Below, in pieces: positions 1 through 9,474 of a DNA stretch of 64,000 nt. Under the pieces are notes generated by a model. The model had not been told where the DNA came from, made no database searches, and saw only the letters and a program-made list of their open reading frames with translations. The position numbers were made by a program, and so were the translations under genes. The stretch comes from Thiogranum longum. Its GTDB lineage: Bacteria > Pseudomonadota > Gammaproteobacteria > DSM-19610. Position 1 is the first letter of the stretch. Every line of letters starts with the position of its first letter. The DNA lies in the NCBI RefSeq assembly GCF_004339085.1, contig NZ_SMFX01000001.1, positions 2,263,253 to 2,327,252 on the forward strand. The letters are read 5' to 3'.

Positions 1-438
1 AAGAAAACGAGGTTCACCCTGCACACCGAACTCGCCAGGAACCAACAGGAAATTCTGCCCGCATTGAACAGCATACTTAAACAGTCAGGACTCCTGCTTT
101 CGATACCTGACCCGGTCGTATACAACCGGAAGACAGCCAAAAGCATACTACTGACAACCTATCGACACAGGGTTCCTGTCATCGCTTACTCACGCGCATA
201 CGCCGAAGCAGGAGCCACCCTGTCTGTTTTTTCGACACCGAAACAAATTGCCGTACAGACGGTCAGTGTGATCCAGGATTTCTTCGACAGTGACACAAAC
301 GCACTACAGCCGCCACAGCACCCGAAACGCTACAGCATAAAAGTCAACCGGCATGTTGCCGAGTCACTGGGCCTGGACTTCGATGCAAACCCAACATTCC
401 AGTCATTGCTAAAAGAGGCAGATGATGAAGAATCTTAA
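1..438 (+). CDS. ABC transporter substrate-binding protein, C-terminal part
   Basis: The reading frame is open from base 1, so the gene begins upstream of the window and only about 145 C-terminal residues are visible. The visible part resembles the C-terminal lobe of the PF04392-type periplasmic binding proteins: a 'VYN..TAKSILLTTYRHRVPVIAYS' type strand-helix pattern, then 'AGA.LSVF.TP' and a final 'YSIKVNRHVAESLGL' stretch. Proteins of this family often sit next to GGDEF/EAL regulators, and here the stop overlaps the start of the next gene by 17 bases. It probably supplies a ligand signal to, or is simply co-expressed with, that sensor. The ligand cannot be told. Confidence 0.75.
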   Translation, partial: KKTRFTLHTELARNQQEILPALNSILKQSGLLLSIPDPVVYNRKTAKSILLTTYRHRVPVIAYSRAYAEAGATLSVFSTPKQIAVQTVSVIQDFFDSDTNALQPPQHPKRYSIKVNRHVAESLGLDFDANPTFQSLLKEADDEES

Positions 439-2908
439 TATCCAGAGCAAAGTGCTGCTGGTGACATTGCTGCCGCTTATGATAACCGGGTTCCTGCTTT
501 CCTCGTTCTTTATCTGGAGTCAGATTTCCGGGATTTCGACCGCACTCGACAGAAAAGGACAGTCAATTGCCAACCTGCTGTCTTCCGCCGCTGAATACGG
601 GGTGCTTTCAGGCAATGAAGTCGCGCTCACAAAACTGATCTACGCATCTGCACACGATCCCGACATCATGGCAATCGTTGTGTCTGACAAGCAGGATCAA
701 CCCATAGTACACACTCACCCGTCCGGCTGGGCAGACCTTGAAAAGGTCATTCAATCCGGCAATGACAGGTTATACAAAATATTCACCACACCGGTCTTCT
801 ACTCAAGCCTGCCCGTAGATGACTACGAGCCTGACGCCTCAGTCGGGGGTACTCCAGGTGCGGCCACAGACCTGATTGGCTATGTACATGTGATCGTTGA
901 CCGGAAACACGCGATTGCACAACAGACGGACGTTCTGGTAAATGGCCTGTTGATCACCGCAATCGCAATACTCATCACGGCTTACTTTGCCAGCCTGATG
1001 GCACGCAGCGTCACATCACCGATCCGATCTCTGACCTCGATCACAGACGCCATCAGCAAGGGTGAACTCGAGAAACGAATTGCTGTCGACACGGGTGGTG
1101 AAATCGGCATCCTGCAGAAAAGCATCAATTCAATGGCTACAGCACTGGAGCAGGCACGAAACAAGGAAACAGAACGCGCGACCGACGCGTTGTTTATTGA
1201 AAAGGTCAAGGCCCAGACAACGCTCGAGTCACTTGGTGAAGGCGTCATTACCACCGATGCTTCCGGAATAATAACCTACCTGAACCCCGCAGCCGAGAAA
1301 CTCACCGGCTGGACATTTTCCAGCGCTTGCCGCCGTCCACTGCACGAAGTTTTCAAGGTTGTCTCGTCAAATACGCGTGTGCCAATTGATTACCCGGTCT
1401 ACGACTGCATTAATGGTGGAAATACAATACACCACGACTTTCTGCTGACACTCACCCGGCACGACGGGAAAGAATTTATCATCCAGGATACGGCCACGCC
1501 CATCCGTGACAACTACGAAGATATCATCGGGATGGTCCTGGTATTCCATGACTTCTCAAAACTGCACCGCATGTCAGAAAGACTTGCTTACCAGGCATCG
1601 CACGATGACCTGACCGGGCTGTTAAACCGGAGGGAGTTTGAAGCCCAGCTTTCCCGGGCACTGATCGAGGTCAATGATGAAGCCACCGAGCATGCACTCT
1701 GCTACATCGATCTCGACCAGTTCAAGATCGTCAATGACACCTGCGGCCATAAGGCGGGCGATGAACTTCTCAAACAGCTAACAGTCGAGATCAGGAAAAA
1801 AATCCGTAACCATGATGTCTTCGCCCGCCTGGGTGGCGATGAATTTGGCATTATCCTGAAAGACTGCCCGATGAGTAATGCGGAGAAGCTGGCCGCACAC
1901 ATCAAGGATGCAGCCAGCACTTTCCGCTTTTCCTGGCAGCAGCACACCTTTGAAATAGGTGCGAGTATTGGCCTGGTACCCATTACTCATGGTCACGCAA
2001 CAACCAGCGACCTGATGATGACAGCCGACTCTGCCTGTTATATCGCCAAGGACAAGGGCAGAAACCGCATTCATATCTACGAACCGACTGACGAAGATAT
2101 CATCCAGCGCAGTGGGGACATGCAGTGGCTGCAGACCCTTAACAAAAGTATCGACAACGACAAGCTCGTCCTGTACAGCCAGTTAATCACGCCGATCAGC
2201 GAGACACAGGGACTGGGGCAACATTATGAAATCCTGCTTCGAATGAAAGGCATTGAAGGAGACATTGTCCAGCCGGGTCTGTTTATCCCTGCTGCAGAAC
2301 GGTACCACCTGATGACTTCTATTGACCGATGGGTTGTCAGGAACACTTTTCTCACACTTGCTAAAGCGGGACTTTCCGGTATCAAGGCTGACCTTGATGT
2401 ACCGGGATTCAGTCTGAATCTCTCTGCCCAGTCGCTAACCGAAAACAGTTTCCTTGATTATGTTGTGGAACAGTTTGAAGACAGTGGTATCAATCCTTCA
2501 CTCATCACCTTCGAGATCACCGAGACTGCCGCCATCGCAAACCTGGCACGTGCAACCGAAGTTATTGAAAAGTTGAAGCAACTTGGCAGCCGCTTCTCCC
2601 TGGACGACTTTGGCAGTGGCCTGAGTTCATTTGCCTACCTGAGCAATCTGCCGGTGGACAATATCAAGATCGACGGGCATTTTGTTCGTGATATTGCCGA
2701 CAACCCCGTAAGCCGGTCGATTGTTGAATCTGTTGCACAGATCGGACGGGTTATGGGGGTAAAAACGATTGCGGAGTTCGTGGAAAACGACTATATACTT
2801 CAGGAGGCAAAAGACTGTGGTATAGATTATGTTCAGGGCTATGGCATAGAGCGTCCGCGCCCGCTGAAAGACATACTGAAGCACCTCGGTCTGACCCGGA
2901 TGACCTGA
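422..2908 (+). CDS. Membrane sensor with HAMP, PAS, GGDEF and EAL domains
   Basis: A c-di-GMP turnover protein of 828 residues. Order: N-terminal membrane segment (about 11-33), a periplasmic sensor region, second membrane segment (about 170-192), HAMP (about 193-245), PAS (about 262-375), GGDEF (about 392-548) and EAL (about 565-815). The GGDEF motif is intact at 471-475, and an RxxD inhibitory site (R462, D465) lies exactly five residues before it, so cyclase activity with product inhibition is expected. The EAL part has EILLR in place of EALLR but keeps the first Glu, a complete DDFGSG loop and a QGY motif, so phosphodiesterase activity is possible. Translation is probably coupled to the upstream binding protein by the 17-base overlap. 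Which activity dominates is not decidable from sequence. Confidence 0.93.
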   Translation: MMKNLNIQSKVLLVTLLPLMITGFLLSSFFIWSQISGISTALDRKGQSIANLLSSAAEYGVLSGNEVALTKLIYASAHDPDIMAIVVSDKQDQPIVHTHPSGWADLEKVIQSGNDRLYKIFTTPVFYSSLPVDDYEPDASVGGTPGAATDLIGYVHVIVDRKHAIAQQTDVLVNGLLITAIAILITAYFASLMARSVTSPIRSLTSITDAISKGELEKRIAVDTGGEIGILQKSINSMATALEQARNKETERATDALFIEKVKAQTTLESLGEGVITTDASGIITYLNPAAEKLTGWTFSSACRRPLHEVFKVVSSNTRVPIDYPVYDCINGGNTIHHDFLLTLTRHDGKEFIIQDTATPIRDNYEDIIGMVLVFHDFSKLHRMSERLAYQASHDDLTGLLNRREFEAQLSRALIEVNDEATEHALCYIDLDQFKIVNDTCGHKAGDELLKQLTVEIRKKIRNHDVFARLGGDEFGIILKDCPMSNAEKLAAHIKDAASTFRFSWQQHTFEIGASIGLVPITHGHATTSDLMMTADSACYIAKDKGRNRIHIYEPTDEDIIQRSGDMQWLQTLNKSIDNDKLVLYSQLITPISETQGLGQHYEILLRMKGIEGDIVQPGLFIPAAERYHLMTSIDRWVVRNTFLTLAKAGLSGIKADLDVPGFSLNLSAQSLTENSFLDYVVEQFEDSGINPSLITFEITETAAIANLARATEVIEKLKQLGSRFSLDDFGSGLSSFAYLSNLPVDNIKIDGHFVRDIADNPVSRSIVESVAQIGRVMGVKTIAEFVENDYILQEAKDCGIDYVQGYGIERPRPLKDILKHLGLTRMT

Positions 2909-3033
2909 ACACCAGGCTAACCGGGCTTCTGGCAAGGCATTCACACCACCTTTGACCAGGATCAATGCCACCTGCAGCACTTCTGCTTTAGCCTGCCATA
3001 CATGGCTGGTCATCAGGTAACGGGGCCCGGTTT

Positions 3034-3870
3034 ATGAAACAGCTTTCTTTTCTGACAGCACTGCTGCTAACACTTGTACAACCGGTGCAAGCCGATGTGC
3101 TGGTGCTGGTACATGGCTACATGGCAGATGCGCGCAGCTGGGAGGCAAGTGGCGTGACCGCAACGCTGGCCTCCCGAGGCTGGCAACCGGCCGGTGTATT
3201 AACCCCGACACCCAACGGAATAGTCAGTCCTGTTGCCCTGTCGCAAGCCGCGAATAAAAGTTACAGCGTAAACCTTCCGGCTGCTGCGCCACTGCAGGTT
3301 CAGGCAACAGCACTTGCCCGAGTGCTGGATGTTGTGCGTCAGCAGTATCCGCAAGAGCGCCTGGTTCTGGCAGGACATTCCGCTGGTGGTGTCGTTGCGC
3401 GAATGATGCTGACCGGACAAAACCCCTATGCGGTAGACACCCTGGTGAGCATCGCATCACCACACCTGGGTACCGGCCGGGCCGCTCAGGGTCTCGACCT
3501 CGTGGATTTTAACCCGTTCTTCTGCCCGGGACCGGGAATCGACTTCATGAAACACGCGCTGGGAGGTGACGAATATGACTACCTTGAACATTCACGTGGC
3601 GCCCTGATCGACCTGCTGCCGGAAGCGTCCGGTAATATACTTGCCTGGCTGAACCGGCAGCCATACCCTGATATCCACTACTACGCTATCGTACATACAC
3701 TGCCGTATGAGTCTGGAGACGATATCGTTCCCGCATACAGCCAGGACATGAATAATGTCCCAACCCTGAGAGGGCGGGTGAAAACACTGTATATACCTGC
3801 TTCACACAGCCTCAATCCACAGGACGGAATATTGCTCGCCACATTACTGGCACAACAGTCTCGCCGCTGA
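3034..3870 (+). CDS. Secreted alpha/beta hydrolase (lipase/PGAP1-like)
   Basis: A 278-residue protein with a cleavable signal peptide (hydrophobic core ending PVQA at about residue 20). The mature part starts with a strand and an HGY oxyanion-type turn, and has the nucleophile elbow GHSAGG with Ser116. Late in the protein the segment ASHSLNP holds a plausible catalytic His. This is the layout of a small serine lipase/esterase of the PGAP1/triacylglycerol-lipase type acting in the periplasm or outside the cell. The gene stands alone, 125 bases after the GGDEF/EAL gene. Substrate is unknown. Confidence 0.8.
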   Translation: MKQLSFLTALLLTLVQPVQADVLVLVHGYMADARSWEASGVTATLASRGWQPAGVLTPTPNGIVSPVALSQAANKSYSVNLPAAAPLQVQATALARVLDVVRQQYPQERLVLAGHSAGGVVARMMLTGQNPYAVDTLVSIASPHLGTGRAAQGLDLVDFNPFFCPGPGIDFMKHALGGDEYDYLEHSRGALIDLLPEASGNILAWLNRQPYPDIHYYAIVHTLPYESGDDIVPAYSQDMNNVPTLRGRVKTLYIPASHSLNPQDGILLATLLAQQSRR

Positions 3871-3910
3871 GACGTTACGAGGCCACAGTCTGCCGAGGTG
3901 CTAGTAACGT

Positions 3911-4522
3911 CTACCCGGAGGTGTTGTGGCAAACCGGGTATTTGACCAGCGCATGGGCAATCTGGTCAGCAAGTTCATCAAGTCCGGCATCCAGCCCTTC
4001 AACCAGTGCGGCATGGTCGCCCCCGCCCAGTGCCATCTCGATAGTGAAGTTTTGAACATCCACCAGGCAGCCGCTTTTAACCCGCCAGTGTCCTTGCAGT
4101 ACCGCATACTTGCCAGGAGTGCCGTCAAAGCGCTGAAAGTGAACGGCCAGCCGATACGCTGCATTTATATCGCCACCATCTGCCAGATGAACGGCGTTTT
4201 TACCAAGCCGTTGCGATAGCCCCTGTAACAGCACCCGTTCCACGTTGGCACGAAGATCCCCGGCCCAGCGGTGAAATTCCGCAAATACCATGCGGCCAGG
4301 CGCAGGGCGTGTCGCAATCTGCGGTCGAAGCACAACATCCGGCAATGTCACCGGACCCAGGGATACAGATTCGGACAACCCTTTATCAATCAAACCAGCC
4401 GGCCCTGCGGTAAGCACATAAAATTCCGACTCTGGTGTCTTGCCGCCCAGTGTACAGGCCGAAAGCCCGGCAGCCATCAGCATGGACAAGCCACGCCGCA
4501 TATACCCTGTTACGGTGATCAT
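3911..4522 (-). CDS. pqiC: PqiC-like ABC-type transport auxiliary lipoprotein
   Basis: A 203-residue lipoprotein with a signal sequence ending in the lipobox LSAC at about residue 23, followed by the FYVLTAGP.. segment typical of PqiC/YmbA. In the Pqi system this outer-membrane lipoprotein docks with the PqiB tunnel that spans the periplasm. It is the last gene of the leftward pqiA-pqiA-pqiB-pqiC operon, and its ATG overlaps the pqiB stop by four bases. A second auxiliary lipoprotein of the same superfamily belongs to the Mla-like operon at 13.2-16.6 kb. Confidence 0.85.
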   Translation of the reverse strand: MITVTGYMRRGLSMLMAAGLSACTLGGKTPESEFYVLTAGPAGLIDKGLSESVSLGPVTLPDVVLRPQIATRPAPGRMVFAEFHRWAGDLRANVERVLLQGLSQRLGKNAVHLADGGDINAAYRLAVHFQRFDGTPGKYAVLQGHWRVKSGCLVDVQNFTIEMALGGGDHAALVEGLDAGLDELADQIAHALVKYPVCHNTSG

Positions 4523-6144
4523 GGCGACTCATCCTTGCCCTTGAGCAGGGATTCCGGATGCCGTTCCAGGTACTCGGCCATCAAACGTACAGCGCGGGCC
4601 GCCAGCTGCAATTCGCGCACGGCTGCATAAAACTCTGTACCCAGCGCGCCTTCTTCCGCTACCAGTGCATCGATTCCACGCATGGCTTCATCGGTAGCAT
4701 CCAGCGCCTCATGCGTTTCATCGACCAGCGATGGTAATGCCTTGCTGGCTGCCTGTGCCAGCTTGTCCAGTGAAATCATCATTTGATCAGCATTACGCAC
4801 CATACGATCCAGTGGTAATTTCTCCAGTTTTGCCAGTGTCCGCGTCAGCGCCTCACCAAGTTGTTCCATCTCGCCCGGGGCCGCTGGTATCACGGGATAC
4901 CCGTCTCGTGATACCAGCTTCACCGGTTTGGCGTCTGCCATCAGGTCCAGCGCGATGATTTTTTGCCCCGTTAACAGGTTGGTTGTTTCCAGGCGGGCTC
5001 TCAACCCTCGCGCAAGCAATACTTCAACACGTGAGCCGACAGCTTTTTCCAGCTGCTCTCCTTCAAGATCAGCACGTTCTTCGATGCGCAGCATCTTTTC
5101 TGCTTCAAGCTCAATAAAGACCGTGCGCCTGGCCTGCTTTGTCTCAAGATCAAGATAGGGATCGATCTGCATAACAGTTCCAACACGCACACCCATCAAC
5201 TCCACCGGCGCGCTGACCAAAAGTCCCCGAATGTCTCCCGACAGATCGACACGATAACGATACCCGCGGGAAACGGGTTTTTCCCGGGTGCGTGCATAAT
5301 TTGGATACAGGCGGAACACGGTGTCTTCCGGTGCCTGCTCGCTGTCAGTCAGGGACAAAGGTGTCTCAAATGCTATGCCACCCGAGATCAGCGAAGCAAA
5401 CGACTCCAGCTCAACCGTGACACCGGCAGGATCAATTGAAACATCCACACCACCGACATTCCAGAAGCGTGATCCCCTTCGTACGTAGAAATCATGTGGC
5501 GCCTCAACAAATACATCGACATCAACAAAAGCATGGTCTTTGGCCAAACGGTAACCTGTCACCTGTCCGACCGCTATCTGCCGGTAGTAGACTGGTGCCC
5601 CCACAGACAGCGACGAAGCTTTCTCTGCACGCAGGTGATATACCGTGCCACGTTCATTTGACTTGATAACCGGTGGTGTTTCCAGCCCGACAAACTCCCG
5701 GCTCTCGTCACCCTCCTTGCCCGGATCCATCGCGACATAGGCGCCACTGATCAGGGTTCCCAGCCCGCTGATCTCACCGGAATCAACACGTGGCCGGACT
5801 ACCCAGAATCGGGTCGACTCGATAAGATGGCGCTCCATGCCCGGCACCATCTCGGCCTTGACCAGCACATGCGTAAGATCTTCCGCAAAGCGAACCGTCT
5901 TGACCTTTCCGACAATGACATCCCGGTACTTGACCAGTGTCTTGCCTTCTTCGATACCTTCCGCAGTCTGGAACTGGATAACGACCTCTGGCCCCTGCTC
6001 AATGATGGCCTTGACCACCAGCCAGCCGCCAATCAACAGTGCGATCAGCGGTAACAACCAGATAACGGGAAACTGTTTTCCCCACTCGTCGACCACAGCC
6101 TCCGGCAGAGAGCCTGGAATAGCGGGTTTTTCAGCTTCGCTCAT
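4519..6144 (-). CDS. pqiB: PqiB, multi-MCE-domain lipid transport protein
   Basis: A 541-residue protein with one N-terminal membrane anchor (about 28-46) and successive MlaD/MCE domains beginning at about residue 55, 170 and 290, then a helical C-terminal stretch. This is the PqiB architecture, in which stacked MCE rings plus a coiled-coil needle form a lipid conduit from inner to outer membrane. Its start overlaps the preceding pqiA stop by four bases and its stop overlaps the pqiC start by four, so the cluster is one transcript. Confidence 0.92.
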   Translation of the reverse strand: MSEAEKPAIPGSLPEAVVDEWGKQFPVIWLLPLIALLIGGWLVVKAIIEQGPEVVIQFQTAEGIEEGKTLVKYRDVIVGKVKTVRFAEDLTHVLVKAEMVPGMERHLIESTRFWVVRPRVDSGEISGLGTLISGAYVAMDPGKEGDESREFVGLETPPVIKSNERGTVYHLRAEKASSLSVGAPVYYRQIAVGQVTGYRLAKDHAFVDVDVFVEAPHDFYVRRGSRFWNVGGVDVSIDPAGVTVELESFASLISGGIAFETPLSLTDSEQAPEDTVFRLYPNYARTREKPVSRGYRYRVDLSGDIRGLLVSAPVELMGVRVGTVMQIDPYLDLETKQARRTVFIELEAEKMLRIEERADLEGEQLEKAVGSRVEVLLARGLRARLETTNLLTGQKIIALDLMADAKPVKLVSRDGYPVIPAAPGEMEQLGEALTRTLAKLEKLPLDRMVRNADQMMISLDKLAQAASKALPSLVDETHEALDATDEAMRGIDALVAEEGALGTEFYAAVRELQLAARAVRLMAEYLERHPESLLKGKDESP

Positions 6145-6752
6145 GGACAGTCTTCCTCGTGATCCCAGATCAGGCGGGGATCAAAACTCATGGCTGACAA
6201 CATGGTCAGGATGACAACAGCAGCAAATGCACGTGCGCCCGGACCCGGCGTGATATCGGCAAGTACGCCAAGATGCACGAGTGCTGCCAGTAATGCGACC
6301 ACGAATACATCCACCATTGACCAGCGTCCGACCAGTTCTGTCATGCGATACAACCGGGTCCGTTCACGTCGCCGCAGATTTGATTTTCGGTGTACGGAAA
6401 ATAACAGATAGACCAGCACAATCATTTTCAGCAACGGAACAAGTACACTGGCAACGAAAACCACCAGTGCAATCGGCCAGTCACCATGCATCATCAGGCG
6501 AATCACGCCACTGATAATGGTGTCCGGCTGACCGGATCCCAGGTACACCACCGTCATGATGGGCAGCAGGTTGGCGGGGAAATACATAATGACCGCTGCA
6601 AGAAGCAGCGCCCAGCTATTCGAGAGACTGGCCGGTTTCCGCACGTGCACATGAGAACCACACCGCGGACAAAGACCGGTACGGACAGCGGGCAGACGCA
6701 TCAGCTGGTTACAGACTGCACAACTGGCAAGTCCAAGACAGCTAGCGCGCAC
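6141..6752 (-). CDS. pqiA: PqiA family membrane protein (second half-size copy)
   Basis: A PqiA-type membrane protein of about 203 residues with an N-terminal zinc-ribbon-like Cys cluster (CAVC ... CPRC) followed by four hydrophobic segments. I chose the GTG at 6752, whose first 11 bases overlap the end and TAG stop of the preceding gene; the frame extends upstream to 6803 but that would need a long overlap. Classical PqiA carries two such units in one polypeptide; here the two halves are separate adjacent genes. It probably forms the inner-membrane part of the PqiABC lipid transporter. Confidence 0.82.
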   Translation of the reverse strand: MRASCLGLASCAVCNQLMRLPAVRTGLCPRCGSHVHVRKPASLSNSWALLLAAVIMYFPANLLPIMTVVYLGSGQPDTIISGVIRLMMHGDWPIALVVFVASVLVPLLKMIVLVYLLFSVHRKSNLRRRERTRLYRMTELVGRWSMVDVFVVALLAALVHLGVLADITPGPGARAFAAVVILTMLSAMSFDPRLIWDHEEDCP

Positions 6753-7392
6753 GATACCAAACTCCCATACGATCCATCCGTGCCCAGATGATATGCGGCT
6801 CAAACTGGGACAGGGCTGCTGTCGAAACTACAATCAGTGCAACATAGGCATACAAGGCAGGCCCCACGACAAGGTTCGCCATATCGGATAACTTGACCGC
6901 AGCAACCAGCACACCGACCATGAAGACATCCAGCATTCCCCACGGCAGGACATGACCAATCCATACCATAATATGCCGCAAGCCCGGCAACGGTTTGTAC
7001 AACTGCACACTCAGCAGAACATAGAGCGAACCGGTCACCAGCAGGATCGGGCCAACCACCGTCGTCAGAAGCACCACGATACCGGTTTCGCCCATACCGG
7101 CATCGTAGAGCGCCTTCGCGGTCCCCGGCAAGGTTGTTTGCTGCGACCGACCCTGTATCTCAAGGGTCAGAAAAGGCAGAAAATAAGCCAGTAACATCAG
7201 CAGCAGCGCACTCATGTTCAGCACAATGGGTAACAACAGCCCCCCCGCCGGGTTGCGGGCCAGCAAGGCACCGCAGCGGTAACAGTGTGCTGACTGGCCA
7301 GGTGCCAGCATCCCGATACACTGCAACTCGTCACACTGGTGGCAAGCCACCAGTTCCCGCGCTCTACCTCTGCCTGCACCACTGTCGGGCAT
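6742..7392 (-). CDS. pqiA: PqiA family membrane protein (first half-size copy)
   Basis: A 216-residue protein with a CHQCDELQ ... CYRC zinc-ribbon-like start and four membrane segments, matching one half of a PqiA protein. It opens the leftward pqi operon. The 147 bases between this start and the divergent gene at 7540 must contain both promoters, but no clear sigma-70 box stood out. Splitting of PqiA into two genes is known in other proteobacteria and does not by itself suggest loss of function. Confidence 0.85.
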   Translation of the reverse strand: MPDSGAGRGRARELVACHQCDELQCIGMLAPGQSAHCYRCGALLARNPAGGLLLPIVLNMSALLLMLLAYFLPFLTLEIQGRSQQTTLPGTAKALYDAGMGETGIVVLLTTVVGPILLVTGSLYVLLSVQLYKPLPGLRHIMVWIGHVLPWGMLDVFMVGVLVAAVKLSDMANLVVGPALYAYVALIVVSTAALSQFEPHIIWARMDRMGVWYRAR

Positions 7393-7539
7393 GACTGCTC
7401 CGCCGCGATTCTATGTGCCCGCCAGGTGGTCGGACAACTGTTATCATGCGTACGATACTATAGCGCTGGCGACAGGCCGGCAACCCGGCCCACGGGCCTG
7501 TAGACGAAACCCCCGCGGCCCATACCGGGAGACCAAAAT

Positions 7540-8172
7540 ATGCCGACCGACCGCCTGAATGAAGCGCTGGAGCGCTTTTATAAACTGCAGAGAGAACTCG
7601 AAGTAGAGATCGACCGCCTGTTGCAGGAAAAGCGTGAGCAATTTCACTACCACCTGGAACGCGGCAAGGTTCAGTTTGAACAGGGCATGCGAGCCCTGCA
7701 CAAGCGCAAGCGGATCAGCGCATGGCAGTACCTGACCCACGCCCGCCTGAGACACGTTATATCAGCGCCCATTATCTACAGTGTATTTTTTCCCTTCCTG
7801 GCACTGGATATCGCTGTAACAATCTACCAGCAGATCTGCTTTCGCCTGTACGGCATTCCACTGGTACGCCGTTCAGATCACATCGTCATTGACCGCCACA
7901 ACCTGGCCTACCTGAATGTCATCGAAAAGTTGAATTGTGTGTACTGCGGCTACGGGAATGGCGTGGCTGAATACGTCCGCGAAGTCTCGGCGCGTACCGA
8001 GCAATACTGGTGTCCGATCAAACATGCCAGGCGATCACGGGAGCCTCATCATCTGGCAGACCATTTCCTGGATTACGGTGATGCCGATGCCTGGCGGGAA
8101 AAACTGGAAACGCTGCGTAAAGACTGGTCTACGCTCGACACCACGGCACCACCTGACCATCCGAAAGAATAG
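7540..8172 (+). CDS. Conserved hypothetical membrane-associated protein
   Basis: A 210-residue protein that I cannot assign to a named family. The first 60 residues are charged and likely coiled coil (ERFYKLQRELEVEIDRLLQE region). One or two hydrophobic segments follow (about 75-100), with phrases such as ISAPIIYS and FPFLALDI. After them comes a Cys-containing part with CVYCGYGNG and a later Cys, which could bind a metal. It is transcribed divergently from pqiA. A role at the cytoplasmic face of the membrane is inference only. Confidence 0.7.
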   Translation: MPTDRLNEALERFYKLQRELEVEIDRLLQEKREQFHYHLERGKVQFEQGMRALHKRKRISAWQYLTHARLRHVISAPIIYSVFFPFLALDIAVTIYQQICFRLYGIPLVRRSDHIVIDRHNLAYLNVIEKLNCVYCGYGNGVAEYVREVSARTEQYWCPIKHARRSREPHHLADHFLDYGDADAWREKLETLRKDWSTLDTTAPPDHPKE

Positions 8173-8192
8173 TCAACCCAGGAACTGCTCTG

Positions 8193-8585
8193 TTAACTAC
8201 CCATCGCGGAAAAACTGCGAATAAAAGGGCCCGCCATACGTGGATCCTTGATCATTGCAGTATAGTCACCAACGTTGAATTTGAGTTTGCGGGAAGTATA
8301 CGCCATCCCCAGACCCATCATACCCGGTGGTTTCTTCATCCACTTGTTCCAGCTTTCCGGGGTAGCGCGCAAGTCCCAGTTCAACTCCTGATTATTATAA
8401 TCGCCGGCTTCCACCACGTGTCCATTCTCGACACGGATAAACCCCCGCGGCGAAGCTTCGCCGTCAAAACCATAACCGATGGTAGAGTTAAACCCGATCT
8501 TCTCAAGCGCACCGGCAAGGTCGCTGTCAGCGTTCCATCGTTCCTTGAAACCGTTCATCCACTCTGCAGAAAACATGTCAGACAT
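8193..8585 (-). CDS. SCP-2 sterol-transfer-like small protein
   Basis: About 130 residues with an SCP-2-like layout: an N-terminal amphipathic helix (FSAEWMNGFKERWN), a middle strand region, an LRATPESWNKWM segment and a C-terminal LKFNVGDYTAMIKDP stretch. I set the start at the ATG at 8585 because a GGAGA ribosome-binding site lies a few bases upstream; the frame is open further to 8669. Proteins of this fold bind hydrophobic ligands such as acyl chains. The ligand here is unknown. Confidence 0.7.
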   Translation of the reverse strand: MSDMFSAEWMNGFKERWNADSDLAGALEKIGFNSTIGYGFDGEASPRGFIRVENGHVVEAGDYNNQELNWDLRATPESWNKWMKKPPGMMGLGMAYTSRKLKFNVGDYTAMIKDPRMAGPFIRSFSAMGS

Positions 8586-8874
8586 CTCAATAGTCTCCTC
8601 TCGTTGACGTACTACAGCCAGATCGGCATGTCCGTACCGTATCCAGCCCAAAAGCGAGCCCCTGATCAATTACCTCCAGTAACTAATTCGATCACTCGAC
8701 CCCTCTATGTATAAACATAGCATATTCCCACAATTTTCCTGCCTGAAAGTACATTCAACGCCAGGATATAGACCATTGGCCAGTTGTCTCTATTTGAGCC
8801 CGAATTTTGCATGATTGTTCGTCAACGACAAAAATCAGGCGCTGCGGTAGCACCTGGGAGACTGGAGCAAAAGC

Positions 8875-9390
8875 ATGAAATCCTGTGATCTGCCAGTGAT
8901 AGACAACAGTACGATCGAAATCTGCCAGGACAAGGTTGTACGCCTGGGATTCAGAGTGACTGACCAGCAAAATGGCCATCTGCTGCAATATGGAGACGAC
9001 CTGGTGTATTTGCACGGTGGTTACGGCGGCGCATTTCCAAAAATCGAACAGGCCATACAAGGGTGCCGGGTGGGCGACCAGATCAGCGTATCTTTATCAC
9101 CCGAGGAAGGTTATGGACAACACAACCCGGAGCTGGTGATTGAACTTCCAGGAGAAGCGTTTTCTGGTGAGCTGCCACACACCGGAGAGGCCGTAGACGG
9201 ACAACTGCCGGATGGAAGCAGCATGACCTTCACCGTCTCCGAGGTTAGCGGCGAGAGCATACGGATGGACGGGAACCATCCTTTTGCCGGCAAATACCTG
9301 GCTTTCGATTTCGAGGTCCTGGAGGTTCGCTCATCCACCTCGGCCGAACGCAGCGCAGGCTATGCTTTTGACGGCATGCTCAACTGCTAG
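8875..9390 (+). CDS. FKBP-type peptidyl-prolyl isomerase, SlyD-like
   Basis: A 171-residue cytoplasmic protein. The FKBP core is split by an IF (chaperone) domain as in SlyD: LVYLHGGYGGAFPKIEQAI, then LSPEEGYGQHNPEL, the inserted region, and the return segment DGNHPFAGKYLAF typical of SlyD. Unlike E. coli SlyD there is no His/Cys-rich metal-binding tail. It has no signal peptide. It likely assists folding through cis-trans proline isomerisation. It is monocistronic and ends at a strong hairpin terminator shared with adk. Confidence 0.85.
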   Translation: MKSCDLPVIDNSTIEICQDKVVRLGFRVTDQQNGHLLQYGDDLVYLHGGYGGAFPKIEQAIQGCRVGDQISVSLSPEEGYGQHNPELVIELPGEAFSGELPHTGEAVDGQLPDGSSMTFTVSEVSGESIRMDGNHPFAGKYLAFDFEVLEVRSSTSAERSAGYAFDGMLNC

Positions 9391-9415
9391 CCTCACAAGA
9401 GTAAAAAAGAACAGC

Positions 9416-9451
9416 AAAAAAAACGGCGAGCCAAAGGCCGCCGTTTTTTTA
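9416..9451. terminator. Bidirectional Rho-independent terminator between slyD-like gene and adk
   Basis: A run of A, then a GC-rich stem CGGCG/CGCCG with an inner GCC/GGC extension and AAA loop, then a run of seven T. Because the A run and T run flank the stem symmetrically, it can stop transcripts from both convergent genes. Confidence 0.88.
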
Positions 9452-9474
9452 TTTACCACACCTTCGCGTATAGA

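Noticed and set aside
3034..3870. Possible PHB depolymerase or haloalkane dehalogenase call for the hydrolase
   Set aside because: Only the GHSAGG elbow and HG turn can be seen; nothing supports a narrower substrate.
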